Below are positions 34,025-45,000 of a DNA stretch of 64,000 nt, piece by piece. The stretch is from Corythucha ciliata. Its lineage: Eukaryota > Arthropoda > Insecta > Hemiptera > Tingidae. The stretch spans positions 26,020,198 to 26,084,197 of the forward strand of contig CM075937.1 of the NCBI GenBank assembly GCA_038030265.1. The letters are read 5' to 3'. Position 1 is the first letter of the stretch, and each line of letters starts with the position of its first letter. Both the position numbers and the translations under genes were made by a program. The notes under the pieces were generated by a model. The model was not told the DNA's origin and did not search any database. It saw only the letters and a program-made list of their open reading frames with translations.

Positions 34025-36265
34025 TTGGGATGGATATCGCCGGTCATTCTATACGCCAAAAATCTTATTCAACAAACCTGGTTGTCAGGGGTTGGTTGGG
34101 ATGATCCTTTACCCGAGAATATTTTTCAAGCATGGAAGGGCATCTCCGAAGAATTACCGGCTCTCTCCAATTTTAAAATTCCCCGCCTAATATCTCATCA
34201 AGCTGGCAAGACACAAATCATCGGGTTTTGCGACGCGAGTGAGAAGGGCATGAGTGCAGTATGCTACCTTCGCTTCGAAACTGCCAGTGACACCAACGTA
34301 CGATTGATCAAAGCTAAAACCAAAATCGGTCCCCTCAAAATCTTGAGCATCCCTTGTCTTGAGCTTAGCGCCGCCTTTATGCTGTCCAAATTGATATCCA
34401 CGCTCAAGCCCCTTCGTGAGGAATTCGACATAAAATCCATCCTGCTGTTCAGCGATTCCTCTACAGTTCTCGCTTGGTTGAAAACATCTCCTCATAAATT
34501 AAAAACTTTCGTAGCGAACCGAGTTGTGAGCATTCTAGAAGAAACCACACCATCGCAATGGCATCACGTATCGTCTTCCGAAAACCCGGCTGACCTGGCC
34601 AGCCGTGGCTTGCGGGTTCAGCAATTAATCAACGCAAATAATTGGTGGAATGGTCCTAACTTCTTATTGCTTCCATTACGGGACTGGGCACTCCTTGAAA
34701 CTCCTCAAGTTCAGATTAGCACTCTACCTGAGTTAAAGGAAAGAACTGTGGAAATAGCTATCATTTCTGCCAGTCAGTACCCCATAATCAACGAGGTAAT
34801 GGAGCGTTCCTCCTCATTATTAAAAATGCAACGAGTTGTGGCTTGGATCATCCGCTTTGTGCACAACTCAAAAAATCCGAATAAGCGCACGGGATGCCTC
34901 CAGATTCAGGAGCTCAATGATGCTCTCAGTTTGTGTGTGAAGGCTAGTCAAGAGTCGACCATTTCGAAGGACATCCACAGTCTCAAACAAGGTGAAAACG
35001 TTTCATCGTCCCTCAAGTCGCTCACTCCCTTTCTGGATGAGCTTGGATTCGTCAGGGTGGGCGGAAGACTGAGAAACGCCCTCATACCATTTTCGACTAA
35101 ACATCCAATTCTCTTGCCGAATCGATCGCGATTAGCTAGCCTGGTGTGTGATCATTATCATAAGCTCACCCTGCATGGAGGTCCCCGAATCGTGCAATCT
35201 CTAATCCAAAGGAAATACTGGATACCTTCCCGAAGGAGGCTAGTGCGAAGTCGCATTTACAAGTGCCTCACTTGCCACCGTATTCGGGCGCCCGCCTTCA
35301 ACCCCATCATGGGTGATTTGCCTAAAGAAAGACTCGAACCAGGAAGAGCCTTTATCAGCGTGGGGGTCGACTGTGCTGGTCCATTCAACGTTAAAGGGAG
35401 CTCACGCAAAAATGCACCAATTTCGAAGGCCTATCTCGTTCTTTTTATCTGTTTGGTCACGAAGGCTATACATTTAGAGTTAGCCTCCTCCCTCTCCTCC
35501 AGCGCCTTTCTAGCCGCCCTGGATAGATTCGTCGCTCGCCGGGGCCTGTGTAAACGAATTTTCAGTGATTGCGGCATCAATTTTAGGGGGGCAGCCAATC
35601 ACTTCCAGGACGTCATGAAGTTTTTTAAGGAGGCAGACACTCCCATTCGTGATCATCTCTCGATCAACGGGATAGAATGGAACTTCAACCCTCCAGGAGC
35701 ACCACATATGGGCGGGCTTTGGGAGGCTGGGATCAAATCAGCGAAACATCACTTGACCCGCATACTGGGAAACGATAATTTCACCTTTGAAGAGATGTAC
35801 ACTCTAATAACACGTGTTGAGGCGGTATTGAATAGTCGGCCTCTGGGAGCAGTGTCTGTAAGTGTAGATGACGAACATGACTACCTAACCCCCGGCCACT
35901 TCTTGATCGGCACGCCGCTTCTCGCTCCAGTAGAGTTAGACTGGACCGAAGTCAACACCAACAGACTTGACCGCTACCAGTCGCTACAGCGTATCGTTCA
36001 GACGCTGTGGAAGAGATGGACAAAGGATTACCTTGCAACCCTAATCCCAAGAAACAAGTGGAAGTCACCGACCCGTAACGTTAGCGTAGGAGAAGTGGTC
36101 TACATGGTGGGAGACAACACTCACCCTCTCAATTGGCCCATCGGACGCGTTATCGAGGCATATCCCGGAAACGACAAGGTTGTACGAATTGCTAAGGTTC
36201 GTACGAAAACGGGATTTTACGTTCGCCCAGTGCACAAACTATTGCCCCTACCACCCCTCGATTAG
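34025..36265 (+). pseudogene. BEL/Pao RNase H, integrase and C-terminal domain (746 codons open)
   Basis: The frame starts within the RT-RNase H linker (LYDPLGWISPVILYAK). RNase H: IIGFCDASEKGMSAVCYLR, ELSAAFMLSKL and LLFSDSSTVLAWL, then HHVSSSENPADLASRG. Integrase: an H2C2 finger (HYHKLTLHGG and CLTCHRIRA), GVDCAGPF (first Asp), IFSDCGINFRG (second Asp kept, N to C change after it) and PPGAPHMGGLWEAG (Glu). The C-terminal DUF5641-type domain has RNKWKSPTRNVSVGEVVYM and VHKLLPLPP before the TAG at 36263-36265. The whole 2.2 kb is free of stops although upstream pol is frameshifted, so decay is recent or uneven. Confidence 0.85.
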
Positions 36266-36505
36266 GGAATATTTCCAACCATTGATTTTCTTATATTCTT
36301 TGTAATAAATTATTTTTTCTTCCATAAAATTATTCAATTTCTATTGTTCGATTAATCGCATTTAGCATAATAAGTTTAGACCCTTTAGGGGAGTTCGTTT
36401 ATTTTGGTTACTTATTTATGGTTACTTAATGTAGGTATACTTGATTATTTTGGTAGTCGTTATTATTACCGCTTAACCACAAAATGTTATTTTGGGTGGG
36501 CGGAA

Positions 36506-36715
36506 TGTTCAGGACAAGATAAATATTGTATTTTGACCTCCTTTTTTTCTTTTTGAAAGGCTTCCCTTTTTCCTTTTTGTATTAGAATTGTTTTCCGCCT
36601 TTGCCGTGAAAGAAGCCGTTATTATTATCTATCTTGTAGAGAGTTGATTTAAGTCGCTCTTTGAAGTTGTGAATATATGTAGTTGAACCTTTTGGGGGGA
36701 GTGAGTGCGGGGTAC
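36506..36715 (+). repeat. Probable 3' LTR of the BEL/Pao element
   Basis: It begins TGTTCAGGACAAGATAAAT after the purine-rich tract GGGTGGGCGGAA. This is the expected layout for BEL elements. The partner LTR is absent, so the right end cannot be fixed and was placed before the Gypsy coding remnant. Confidence 0.5.
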
Positions 36716-36728
36716 GCGAACGCGAGCC

Positions 36729-38370
36729 CTAAAAGTCCGTCGCGGGTTCCGTTGAGTCTCGAAATCGAGGTAAGAGATCAAGGATAAAATAGTCATCCGC
36801 CAGGTCCCCCGAGGTGCTCAAACACCAGGCGTTGTCGACTTTTTGCTGAATGACGGCTCCGACAGCGCGGTTGGAGACGTCCGTAAATAACCCCAGTTCT
36901 GCTCCTGTGACGGGGTAAGCGAGTGAGACAGCAGACGTCAACTTGTCTTTGCAGGCTTGAAAAGCTTGCTCGAGAGACGGCGTCCAATTGACAGGAGTTG
37001 AACCTTTGACGTCCGGACCGAGAATGTCATGAAGAGGGGCTTGTATTTCAACTGCCATCGGTGCGTGTCTTCTGTAAAAGTTGAGCATGCCAAGGAAACG
37101 TCGGAGACCTTGGATATCAGACGGCTGGGTGAACGATTGAATTGCTGAAATGCGATCTGGAGGGGGAGAAATACCGCCGAAGAAATACGACAGCCGAGAA
37201 ACGTGACTTCATTAACGGCAAAGATGCTTTTTGAAGTGTTGATGACAACACCGTAGTGGGATAGACGTTTGAAAAGTGCCTCGAGGTGAGCTGCGTGTTC
37301 TTCCGGGGATCGCGAAAAAATAAGAAAATCGTCGATGTAGACGTAGCAGAAATCGAGCCCTCGGGTTACTTCGTCCATAAAACGCTGAAACGTCTGAGCG
37401 GTGTTTCGCAAGCCGAAGCACATGAAGGGAAACTCGAATAAACCTAATGGGGTTGAAATTGCTGTTTTACATATGTCGGGACGAGTGAACAGGGATTTGT
37501 TGGTAGGCTTTAACAAAATCCACAAGCGAAAATATTGAGCTTCTGCTGATGGAATGCGCAAAATCGTGTATGTGTCGAACGGGATAACGATCGGGTACAG
37601 TACGAGCGTTGAGAGCGCGGTAGTCACTGCAAGGTCGCCAGCCACTACCAATTTTCTTCGGCACGATGTGGAGAGGAGATGCCCAGGGACTGTCCGACGG
37701 GCGTGCCGTTCCTTCGGGCCTTCGAAGCATTGCTTCGAATTCTTTTTTGGGGAACGGGAGGACCGGGGGTTGTATTTATAAAATGCTTCGTCGAATGTTT
37801 TACTTCACGTGGGAATCCAGGGGGTCGCGTGATGTCGGGAAAACGGGCTAGTAAATCGGCGAATGGATGTGAGCGGTCGACCGCTTTGACGTTGGTGAAT
37901 GAGTGAATAGGTTTCGAACAGGTGACGGAAAGACCAGTCGTTCCGTCGATGAGGCAATGCTTGTTGCAGTCTGGAAGAAGGTGAAAGTGAGCGAGAAAAT
38001 CGGAGCCAATAATCGGGACAGATACGTCGGCAACAATGAAATTACACGGGAAGTTACGTCGAAGTCCAAGGTCGAGTACGAGCGAAATCGTTCCATACGT
38101 GTTGATAGGGGACGTATTCGCAGCGTAGAGGTCGAGAGAGGATTTAGGACGACGGATTTTGAGTAGACGTGCTGGAAAACAACACAAGTCTGATCCCGTA
38201 TCGAGCAGGAACTGTCGTTTTGAGCGCCGATCAGTGGTGAAAAGGCGGTACTTTCCAATGCTGCAGTTAGTTGCCGCCGTTACTGGCTGCTGGGGTAGTT
38301 TTTTGGACGATACGAGCAGGGGGAAACGCATTTCGAAGCGCGTTTGCCGAACTTGGTGTGGTACCAGCAA
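36729..38370 (-). pseudogene. CsRn1-like Gypsy pol: protease and reverse transcriptase, frameshifted
   Basis: Protease: RQFLLDTGSDLCCFPARLL with an intact D-T-G (about 38210), then VPIIGSDFLAHFHLL. Reverse transcriptase: PSDSPWASPLHIVPKK, GWRPCSDYRALNARTVPD, FSLVDFVKAYQQIPV (first catalytic Asp), GLFEFPFMCFGLRNTAQTFQ and CYVYIDDFLIFS (YIDD box). The connection has FLGMLNFYRRH, and RNase H begins with ELGLFTDVSNRAVGAVIQQ. Frameshifts sit near 37720, 37480 and 37165. The frame ends at 36729 soon after the start of RNase H, so integrase is lost. Catalytic boxes are preserved, so the damage is mainly indels. Confidence 0.85.
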
Positions 38371-39091
38371 TATCGTGACGAGGGGCGTGATGATGACCTG
38401 CTCGAAGACTGTCGGTGTGTCGAAGACGCGGGAGACTGGGATTTACGACTAGTGATTTCACTGAGTTGCGTATCGAGTTTTTGAATTTGACGACGGAGGT
38501 TGTCGATTTGGTCGACGAGAGAAGACGTTGTTTCGGCTGGAGGTGTCGATTGCACCACGGCAGCGATGGGGTTGGTAAAAGGCTGTATCTCCAAGATTTT
38601 GTCGGCGATGGTGGCTAGATTGCCGATTGGGAGTTCATGTTGAATTAGCAGAATGGCTTGAACGCGCGGTGGCAAGCGATGCAACCACAAAATGCGAATG
38701 AGGTTGTCCTGGACAACCGTCTGACCAGCCAGGGACCGAAGGCGGCGAAGAAATTGTGAAGGGGTTTGATCGCCGAGCTCTTCCTCAATGAGCAATTGCC
38801 GAACCCTTTGCTCTGCCGACATCGAGAGGCGCGCAATGAGCTGCTCTTTGAGCGCCGTGTAAGGATTCGTGGCGGGCGGGGAAGTTAAAATGTATTCTAC
38901 CTCGGCCGCAATTTGCTCGTCCAGGTTCGCAAGGACGTGAAAAAATGTTGTAGTCTCGCGAGTGATGCCAGCGATTGCGAATTGCGCTTCGACTTGAACG
39001 AACCAAAGCGATGGGCGGTCCCGCCAAACGGTGGAAGTTTGACACCTATGCTACCGACGAGAGCTTCTTCGTTTGGAGCTTGAGCCATCAT
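38280..39091 (-). pseudogene. CsRn1-like Gypsy gag, one frameshift
   Basis: It starts at ATG 39091 (MMAQAPNEEALVGSIGVKLP). A one-base loss in a T-run near 39029 shifts the frame. The following frame carries the conserved W..RP..WF....QF segment of this Gag type, then ANLDEQIAAEVEYIL, a PYTALKEQLIARL helix and LLIEEELGDQTPSQFLRRL. The nucleocapsid end holds Ser/Arg-rich RSSSRPSSRYCWYH and the CHCC knuckle (C-YH-FG-A-C-PC) near 38320. The stop is at 38280. The end overlaps the protease frame by about 90 bases, as is common where pol is reached by frameshifting. Confidence 0.75.
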
Positions 39092-39137
39092 TTTTATTTT
39101 ATCCGTTTGAGTACGGAGCGCGAGGAGGCTTTCAGAG

Positions 39138-39149
39138 TCGGGGTCACCA
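39138..39149 (-). other. Primer-binding site of the Gypsy element
   Basis: On the minus strand TGGTGACCCCGA lies about 45 bases before the gag start. Matching the 3' end of tRNA-Trp is known for CsRn1-type elements; here it is inferred from the motif, and the tRNA itself is not in the window. Confidence 0.5.
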
Positions 39150-39300
39150 ATTGAAGTGGTTTTGGTTCCACTTCGGAAAATAAATAAAAAGAAAGATTTT
39201 GGTGTTTTGGCAGTTTACTTGGCGCCGTACCTATTGATTTAAGCAAAATAACGCAAAAAACCCGATGCGATTTGGTCTATCCTGCGGTGAGTTACACGAG

Positions 39301-39639
39301 AACTCCGTTTATGGAGCGTGGAGTAGAGCCTTAAGCTCGAACACGTCTCGTTTTCAGTGTGATTTTACGATTTTTTAATATTTTTTTCCGCACTATGGCA
39401 TCTTGTTTCATAACTTCATAAGTGACTCATTTTTAGAAGGTGGAACTCATTTGACTACTGTGAAAAGTCGAGGTATTAAATCGCTTATAGCGGCCAGCAT
39501 GAAAATCGTTACGGATATGATAGATCTCAGTCCAGAAGCCGAATTACAGTTGGACGAAATTCCTTACAGCTTCGATAAATCGGTTATCTTCGCTCCAAAC
39601 CCTGAGCCCTGAGGAATGCCGTGAAATTAGAGAGAATTT
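39301..39639. other. Spacer, possibly the start of the following pseudogene
   Basis: An open frame at 39403-39612 (SRGIKSLIAASMKIVTDMID) precedes the conserved family remnant in the same direction. It might be its N-terminal part, but no diagnostic residues were recognised. Confidence 0.25.
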
Positions 39640-40497
39640 CGAGCAGCAACTTGTCAGATGTTAATGGAACGTGAAGCCCTATCACAGCTATGGGTACAGT
39701 ACATTACATTTAACTCGTGCATAAACCTCGTCAAAATGTTCATAGTTTCTGAGAAAATGGGCAACTGGTCTCAGCATCTTAAAACAGTTGTGTGGCAGAT
39801 GATTTCGTACTTCCGTGCGTCAGGCCACTTTCTGTGCGCTAAATGCGGTCATTTGTATTTACGAGGCATGATAAACTTGGAGCCAGCGTTGCCCATTAAA
39901 GAATATTACCAATTCGCAACCTAGGGTTTCTTCACGATTCGACGTGCACCAAAATTCTGGTGTGGCACATGGACTGATATGGTCATAGAGCAGTTTGTTA
40001 AATGAAGAACATGAAAGTGCAAGGTGGCCTCACCCATGGACGGGGTGTAGGGGAATATGTATTGACAAAGTGGACAATGGGTATGACTTCAGTGCAACAC
40101 GTTTCACAATAAATTGAAACATTCTGATGTGTTACAATCCATACTTCAGAACTCAGACTAGCATGTGCCCTTGAAGAACTCAGCCGCCACAAGAGATCAA
40201 AACGATTCGAAAAAGATGCACAAATTGTTGATGCAGCACATCCCATTTCGAAACAACCCGTCTTTGTACTCAATTAGTTCGGGCGTTGTGGCTGACGAAC
40301 GTATCAACTTTCATCAGACAAGAGCGGTGGGCTTTTCTGGCATCAACAATATTGTTGGCGACAACTTCAAAAATGTGAAATTCAAGCGAAAATATCGAGT
40401 CCAGTCCCTCGCTACAATGAACAGTGCGATAAGAATTTTTGAAAATAAACTCTGTAAATGGCTCATTATGTTTCCTAAAAGCTCATTGTACCATTGA
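39640..40497 (+). pseudogene. Decayed copy of a conserved, unnamed animal protein family
   Basis: Frames joined by shifts read, in order: LWVQYITFNSCINLVKMFIV, WSQHLKTVVWQMISYF, ASGHFLCAKCGHLYL, GFFTIRRAPKFWCGTWTDM, VIEQF, GGLTHGRGVGEYVLTKW, RDQNDSKKMHKLLMQHIPF, SLYSISSGVVADERINFHQ and FKNVKFKRKYRVQSLA. The A-GH-YAK-LYL block, the RR..FW.G...D..IEQ..MR..K..GGLTHGRG block and the SIS.G+V...IN block form a pattern I recall from many uncharacterised proteins of insects and cnidarians. The function is unknown; multicopy behaviour suggests it travels with a mobile element. Here stops (39922-39924 and several after 39990) and at least three frameshifts make it a pseudogene. Confidence 0.55.
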
Positions 40498-42000
40498 AAC
40501 ATCATATTGGGTCAGTGTTATAGTGCAATAATTACGGACCCTTAAGGGTCTTGAAGGAATTAAGGAGAGGGGGAGGGGTTAAAAAGAATAGAAGGGATTT
40601 TAATGTTTTTTCTGGCGCTAGTCACGAGTGGTTTTTTCATCGATGTAATGAAATGAAGGAACTAATTCAAGCCCCCCCCCCCTCATCCACACCTGATGGT
40701 ACTACATTGTAAATTCTAAATGTATACCAAAATGCATTTAAAACGCCATATTGAGTCAATTTTAGTGAAAGAAGGTGATTACAGCGTAAAAAAACGAAAA
40801 ATGGGATTTTTATTTTTATTTTGTCGGACGAGAATCAAGCGTGACGGCTAAACGGGTAATCGTACAAAAAAACTTCGAATACGTAAAATGTAGGAAATTG
40901 AATGCTCTTTTATTAAATATAAGGATTTGTCAAGACAAAATGCAAAGGTTATGGGTTATTCTCAAAATAGCAGGACAACCCCAAAAATTTCGTCGTTTTT
41001 GGGTAAAAAAACATATTTCCGTCAACAATTTTTGTTACCAAACCTCAGATTCGCGTTCAGCACCCCAAAATACCATATGGTACCAATTTTCAAAACTACT
41101 CCAAAACTTTCCGCTATTTCCCTGTAATCCGTCTAATTTTACTGGACTATTTGAGAAAACTTATGAGAATTTCTAGCGTTGGACGCGAGCGTTTCATAAC
41201 AAAAAAAGTGTGCTCTTTTAGGGTTTGTCACCAAAATTACTCTAAATACAGCTGGAAGGAGAGATTTTTCAGTTGTACTGAAAAATATGAGACGGTGTCA
41301 AAAAATAATGAATAAATTAGGTACTACCTATCCTACCTATGCTGAAGATGGCGAACAGCCGAAACCGGTCCGTCTTTGACGAACCTCAACGAGGGAAGAC
41401 AGACGATGTAGGCTCCTACGGCTACAGACTTATGCATGATTTAACCACTAACCCTCGTAGTTTAAGCGACTCTACTAACAACTTAGATTTCGAAATGTTA
41501 AAACGAGTAGGGGGAAAGGGGGCTTGAAAAGTTTGTAGTGACAGAGGGATGAATGAGGACTGTAGGAAATGAAAAGGAAGGGTGGAAAACGTACCTCTTT
41601 TTTATTGCGCGGGTGGAGACAAAAGGCTCCGAGAACAGACATGAAAATGTTTCTTAAATTCCGAAAATCCGCCAACACTAAACGGCAACGGCACACGCAC
41701 GTGATGGTGACGAAGTAGTCAGGTACTAATTGGGTAGGTTCTTAGGAAAGCCAAGATTGGAGAGGGGATAAGAGGGACCACGCGGGATTCAGTCCGCTCC
41801 AAAATACAAATTAAGAGTGGGCACTAAAGGAAACTGAAAATCTACAATAAAAAGGTGTATAGCAAAACTATTCCAAACACGTGTACTACTAAACCTTGGT
41901 CAGTCTGACGAACAAGCTCATCAAACTTGAAAGAAAAAATTACACGCTGCTCATCTATCAACTCCATCGGTACCTTTCTTCACGCTTACTTGTGCAGCAC
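40498..42000. other. Non-coding stretch before the large inverted duplication
   Basis: A C-run lies at 40674-40685. The part 40930-41115 (GTCAACAATTTTTGTTACCA, CAGCACCCCAAAATACC) has TE-like low complexity, and GTGTGCTCTTTT at 41209 recurs at 45672 and 52308. No coding sequence was recognised. Confidence 0.4.
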
Positions 42001-45000
42001 TAGTTTCTTCAGGCACTCATTAAATTTGAGGTGATTCCCCCCTCTACTTTTCGAAGGGTACGCTTAAGAAGAAGGGGTAGTCGTCAAATTGACAAACATT
42101 GGTATTCTAGGGTTAAGCATTCTAATGATCCCTAAACTTCTTGAAATAGTCGTCCGTAATGCCCTAAAACATAGCTTGGACCTTTTGCAAGGCAAAATTC
42201 TAATTTTACTGGACTAAAATATTATAGGGCATATTGAGAAGTTGAACACAATTACGTTGGGGCGAACGATCCATTACCTGTCTTTTCATTTATATTTTTC
42301 TTAACTCACTTTGTCCCACTAATCTTCAGGCCCTGCAAGAGAACTTGCCTCCTTCACAATGTTGACAGCTCCATCTCTGTCAACACAGATTACCCGATGA
42401 CGATGGAGGGACAAAGAAAATGACAACCTGTCGACTCTATTTTGACCCTCAGCTTCTGTGAGGCAATTTAAAAATAATAACAAAAATAACACCAATTGTA
42501 ACGTCCAAAGTTCTTTTCAGCTGTCCGAGCATGCCATATTTGCCCCTTCATTCCCCCCTCACACAACCCCCATCCAACCTGGCCTGGGGGGGTTGAATCA
42601 AACGCGTTTTCCACCCTTCTTCAACGCGAGTGTTTTATCAGTGACGCTCGGAGTTAACTCGCAAGAAAGTCGTGAGTGTAGAGAGCCTATGTTCGCTCCG
42701 ACTTCCGTGCGATTTTTCGCGATCTCGTAGGTGCCGGTCGTTGTAATTACTTTGAACGCATATATATTTTTTAAGTACTTATATTATCCAGAATAAGGGA
42801 AAAAAATCGGCCTGTCGTGTTTTTGTTTAATTTTGTGAATACAATTAATTTGAGTCGAGCTCACGTTTTCACGAGGTCCAAGGGTGAGTTGATGATGAAT
42901 GGAAGGAGTTTTTCACTTAATAAAATGAAATATTTTCACTGAAGAAATCGCATATGCCTAAGAACTGAAGAACCTTTATTAGTGTATAGGGCCTGAATCG
43001 CATCAAAGAAGATGGGCTGGTCCAGACAAATTAGCCTCTAAAGTAAATAGTCCTTTAATCCAATAATTTAAGTAAAATTATTCTAGCAGGGCTTAACAAT
43101 GTGATAAACCCTCTCAACTAAAGAATTCAGATTAGTTTTAAAGATTCCTTGTACAATATTTCTTTCTATTTACCCCCGCTGTGCTTTTTAACACCTATAA
43201 AGCATGAGCAAGTTGGATGACATACCTTTCGCCGGTTAGGTACACAGATTTGTGATTTCTTTGACAAAAATTTGAGTTAGTAGTCATATTTATTGGCTTT
43301 TTAGTCCCGTTTAAGGCCAGACGGCACATTGTACATTATAAGGCCTATGCCACATCTTGATCTATACGAATACAAACAATGACAATTTTTTGTTAATTTT
43401 CCAAGACACAAGTTCGAAAAACAATATTGAATATCACCTAAGAATAAACCACAATTTCATAGAGTAGCGCTGTGAATGAATTTGCTCCCGGACCGGTTTT
43501 CGAGGTCATGTTAACATCTTTACCATTCATTTTCAAGACCAATCGATTTTTCAGAAAACAAAAAAATGTTTTGAAGAAAAACAACAAAAAATATTTAAAA
43601 ACAATTAAAAGTCCAGTTTTAGCCCAGCCTTGAAAAGCTGTTGGGGCCACACAAAAGGATATGAAAACTTTGAATTTTCGGATATCAATCCTTCGTGGCT
43701 CAAACATGAGGCTTCTCAAAATACAAAAAATATAATTGGACGGAGGAGGATGCACGAAACCTCGTTTAGTGTCAATTAAATGTGTATTTTTATTGGAGCA
43801 AAAAAGTATATTGATTTCGGGTTTTTACTCTGTAACGTGATAAAATGATTCTTGACCATCTTGTTTTTTTTTATCGTTTTCGGATCAGAATATTTAAGTG
43901 ACTTAGAAGAGTCTAGTCGATTAAGGTATCTAATTGAATTTTTGTTTGGAAGAAAGGGACGGGAGCTCCGAACAATTTGCTTCTGTGATATTCTGGAATT
44001 CGCCCAGCTTTCGGTAATTTTCATAAGAGCTTTATTATTATTTATTACCAATATATAGAGAGATGTTTTCCCGGTTTTTGTCATTCCGACGTTGAAAATT
44101 CCTTGAACTACCATAAACGTGCGATTATTGAAATTGTTAAGAAGGAGAAGGGCTTGTAAAGGGCTCAATTTACAATGGGTATGCTCTGTAAGGCATTACA
44201 CCCTACTTTACACCAAAATACAATGACGAGTGATACCGGAGCAGAGAATGGCGTTTCCTTTTTGTATTGTATAGCTTGAATTGAATTTTGAAATTCCCGT
44301 ATAAAGCGATAAATGGTGTGGAGATGCTTATATGTAACACAATCATAGCTGGATTGTATTTATCCAGCTTGAAGAGGGGAGTCACACGAAACCACAGTTT
44401 TAGACAAAAGCACTAATCGATTCATAATACCCCCGGCACGAACTTTAGAAGCTATAAAAATATCAGAACGGGACAGATCAACGGGAGTTGAGAATAAAAT
44501 AATTGTGACTGTTCCACTGTCCCGCGATGCGGGCTGTTGCCTACTTTTTTCGATTGACGGGAGGTTAAACTAGTCTTGATCTATGGTTGAGGAAACGCAT
44601 TTCACTGAACAATATCTAAGCACTACTTCGTTTGAAACTTGGAATTGGAACAGTTTGTTCCGTGTAATCCAAAGATCTCGTAAAGAGAGAGGCAGTGTGA
44701 GGGAGAGAAGAACCCTCTAATAATTCATTTCACGTCTGCACCCCGAAACTTTCCTATACTTCCCACTGCTCGCTCACTACAACTGACACATCGTTGCAAC
44801 CTGACATCTCGATGCTCACGCAACTGGATACTATTTTTGCCTCCTCGAATATACCGAAGATGATCATTTCTGCATTGTGATCATTTTTAGAGGTTGTTAC
44901 TGTTTTTAAAAAAGGGGTTCAAGGAGGAGTTTGAAAATGAATCTTCCTACGGGCGAAATGCTTTCTTCCTTCCTCTAGGAAGAACGCCCTGCTTACGCGG

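Larger units (their letters stand above)
31975..36715 (+). mobile_element. BEL/Pao retrotransposon, 5'-truncated, with probable 3' LTR
   Basis: Order of parts: gag zinc knuckles (about 32090-32280), protease (32430-32740), reverse transcriptase (33100-33910), RNase H, integrase and C-terminal domain (to 36265). Then a purine-rich GGGTGGGCGGAA and TGTTCAGGACAAGA at 36506 follow, the usual start of a BEL 3' LTR. The 5' LTR and most of gag are missing. The LTR runs into the opposite-strand Gypsy element somewhere after 36690; its true end is uncertain. Confidence 0.8.
36729..39300 (-). mobile_element. CsRn1-like Ty3/Gypsy retrotransposon, 3'-truncated, minus strand
   Basis: On the minus strand a leader with TGGTGACCCCGA (39149-39138), a primer-binding site of the type assigned to tRNA-Trp in CsRn1-clade elements, precedes gag (39091). 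Protease and reverse transcriptase follow, and the element stops shortly into RNase H at 36729. RNase H core, integrase and 3' LTR are missing. The Gag zinc motif is CWYHTKFGKRASKC with PC, the CHCC type of the CsRn1 clade. The 5' LTR would lie at about 39151-39300 and beyond; its limits were not determined. Confidence 0.75.

Noticed and set aside
42458..42730. Frame of 90 codons, mirrored at 55527-55856
   Set aside because: It appears in both arms only because the arms are copies. It carries substitutions typical of non-coding drift, and no splice or domain evidence supports it.
43438..44385. Frames in the left arm repeated in the right arm at 53604-54465
   Set aside because: Symmetric shadows of the duplication. 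Residues are low-complexity (Phe/Lys/Ile-rich), without start context or family resemblance.
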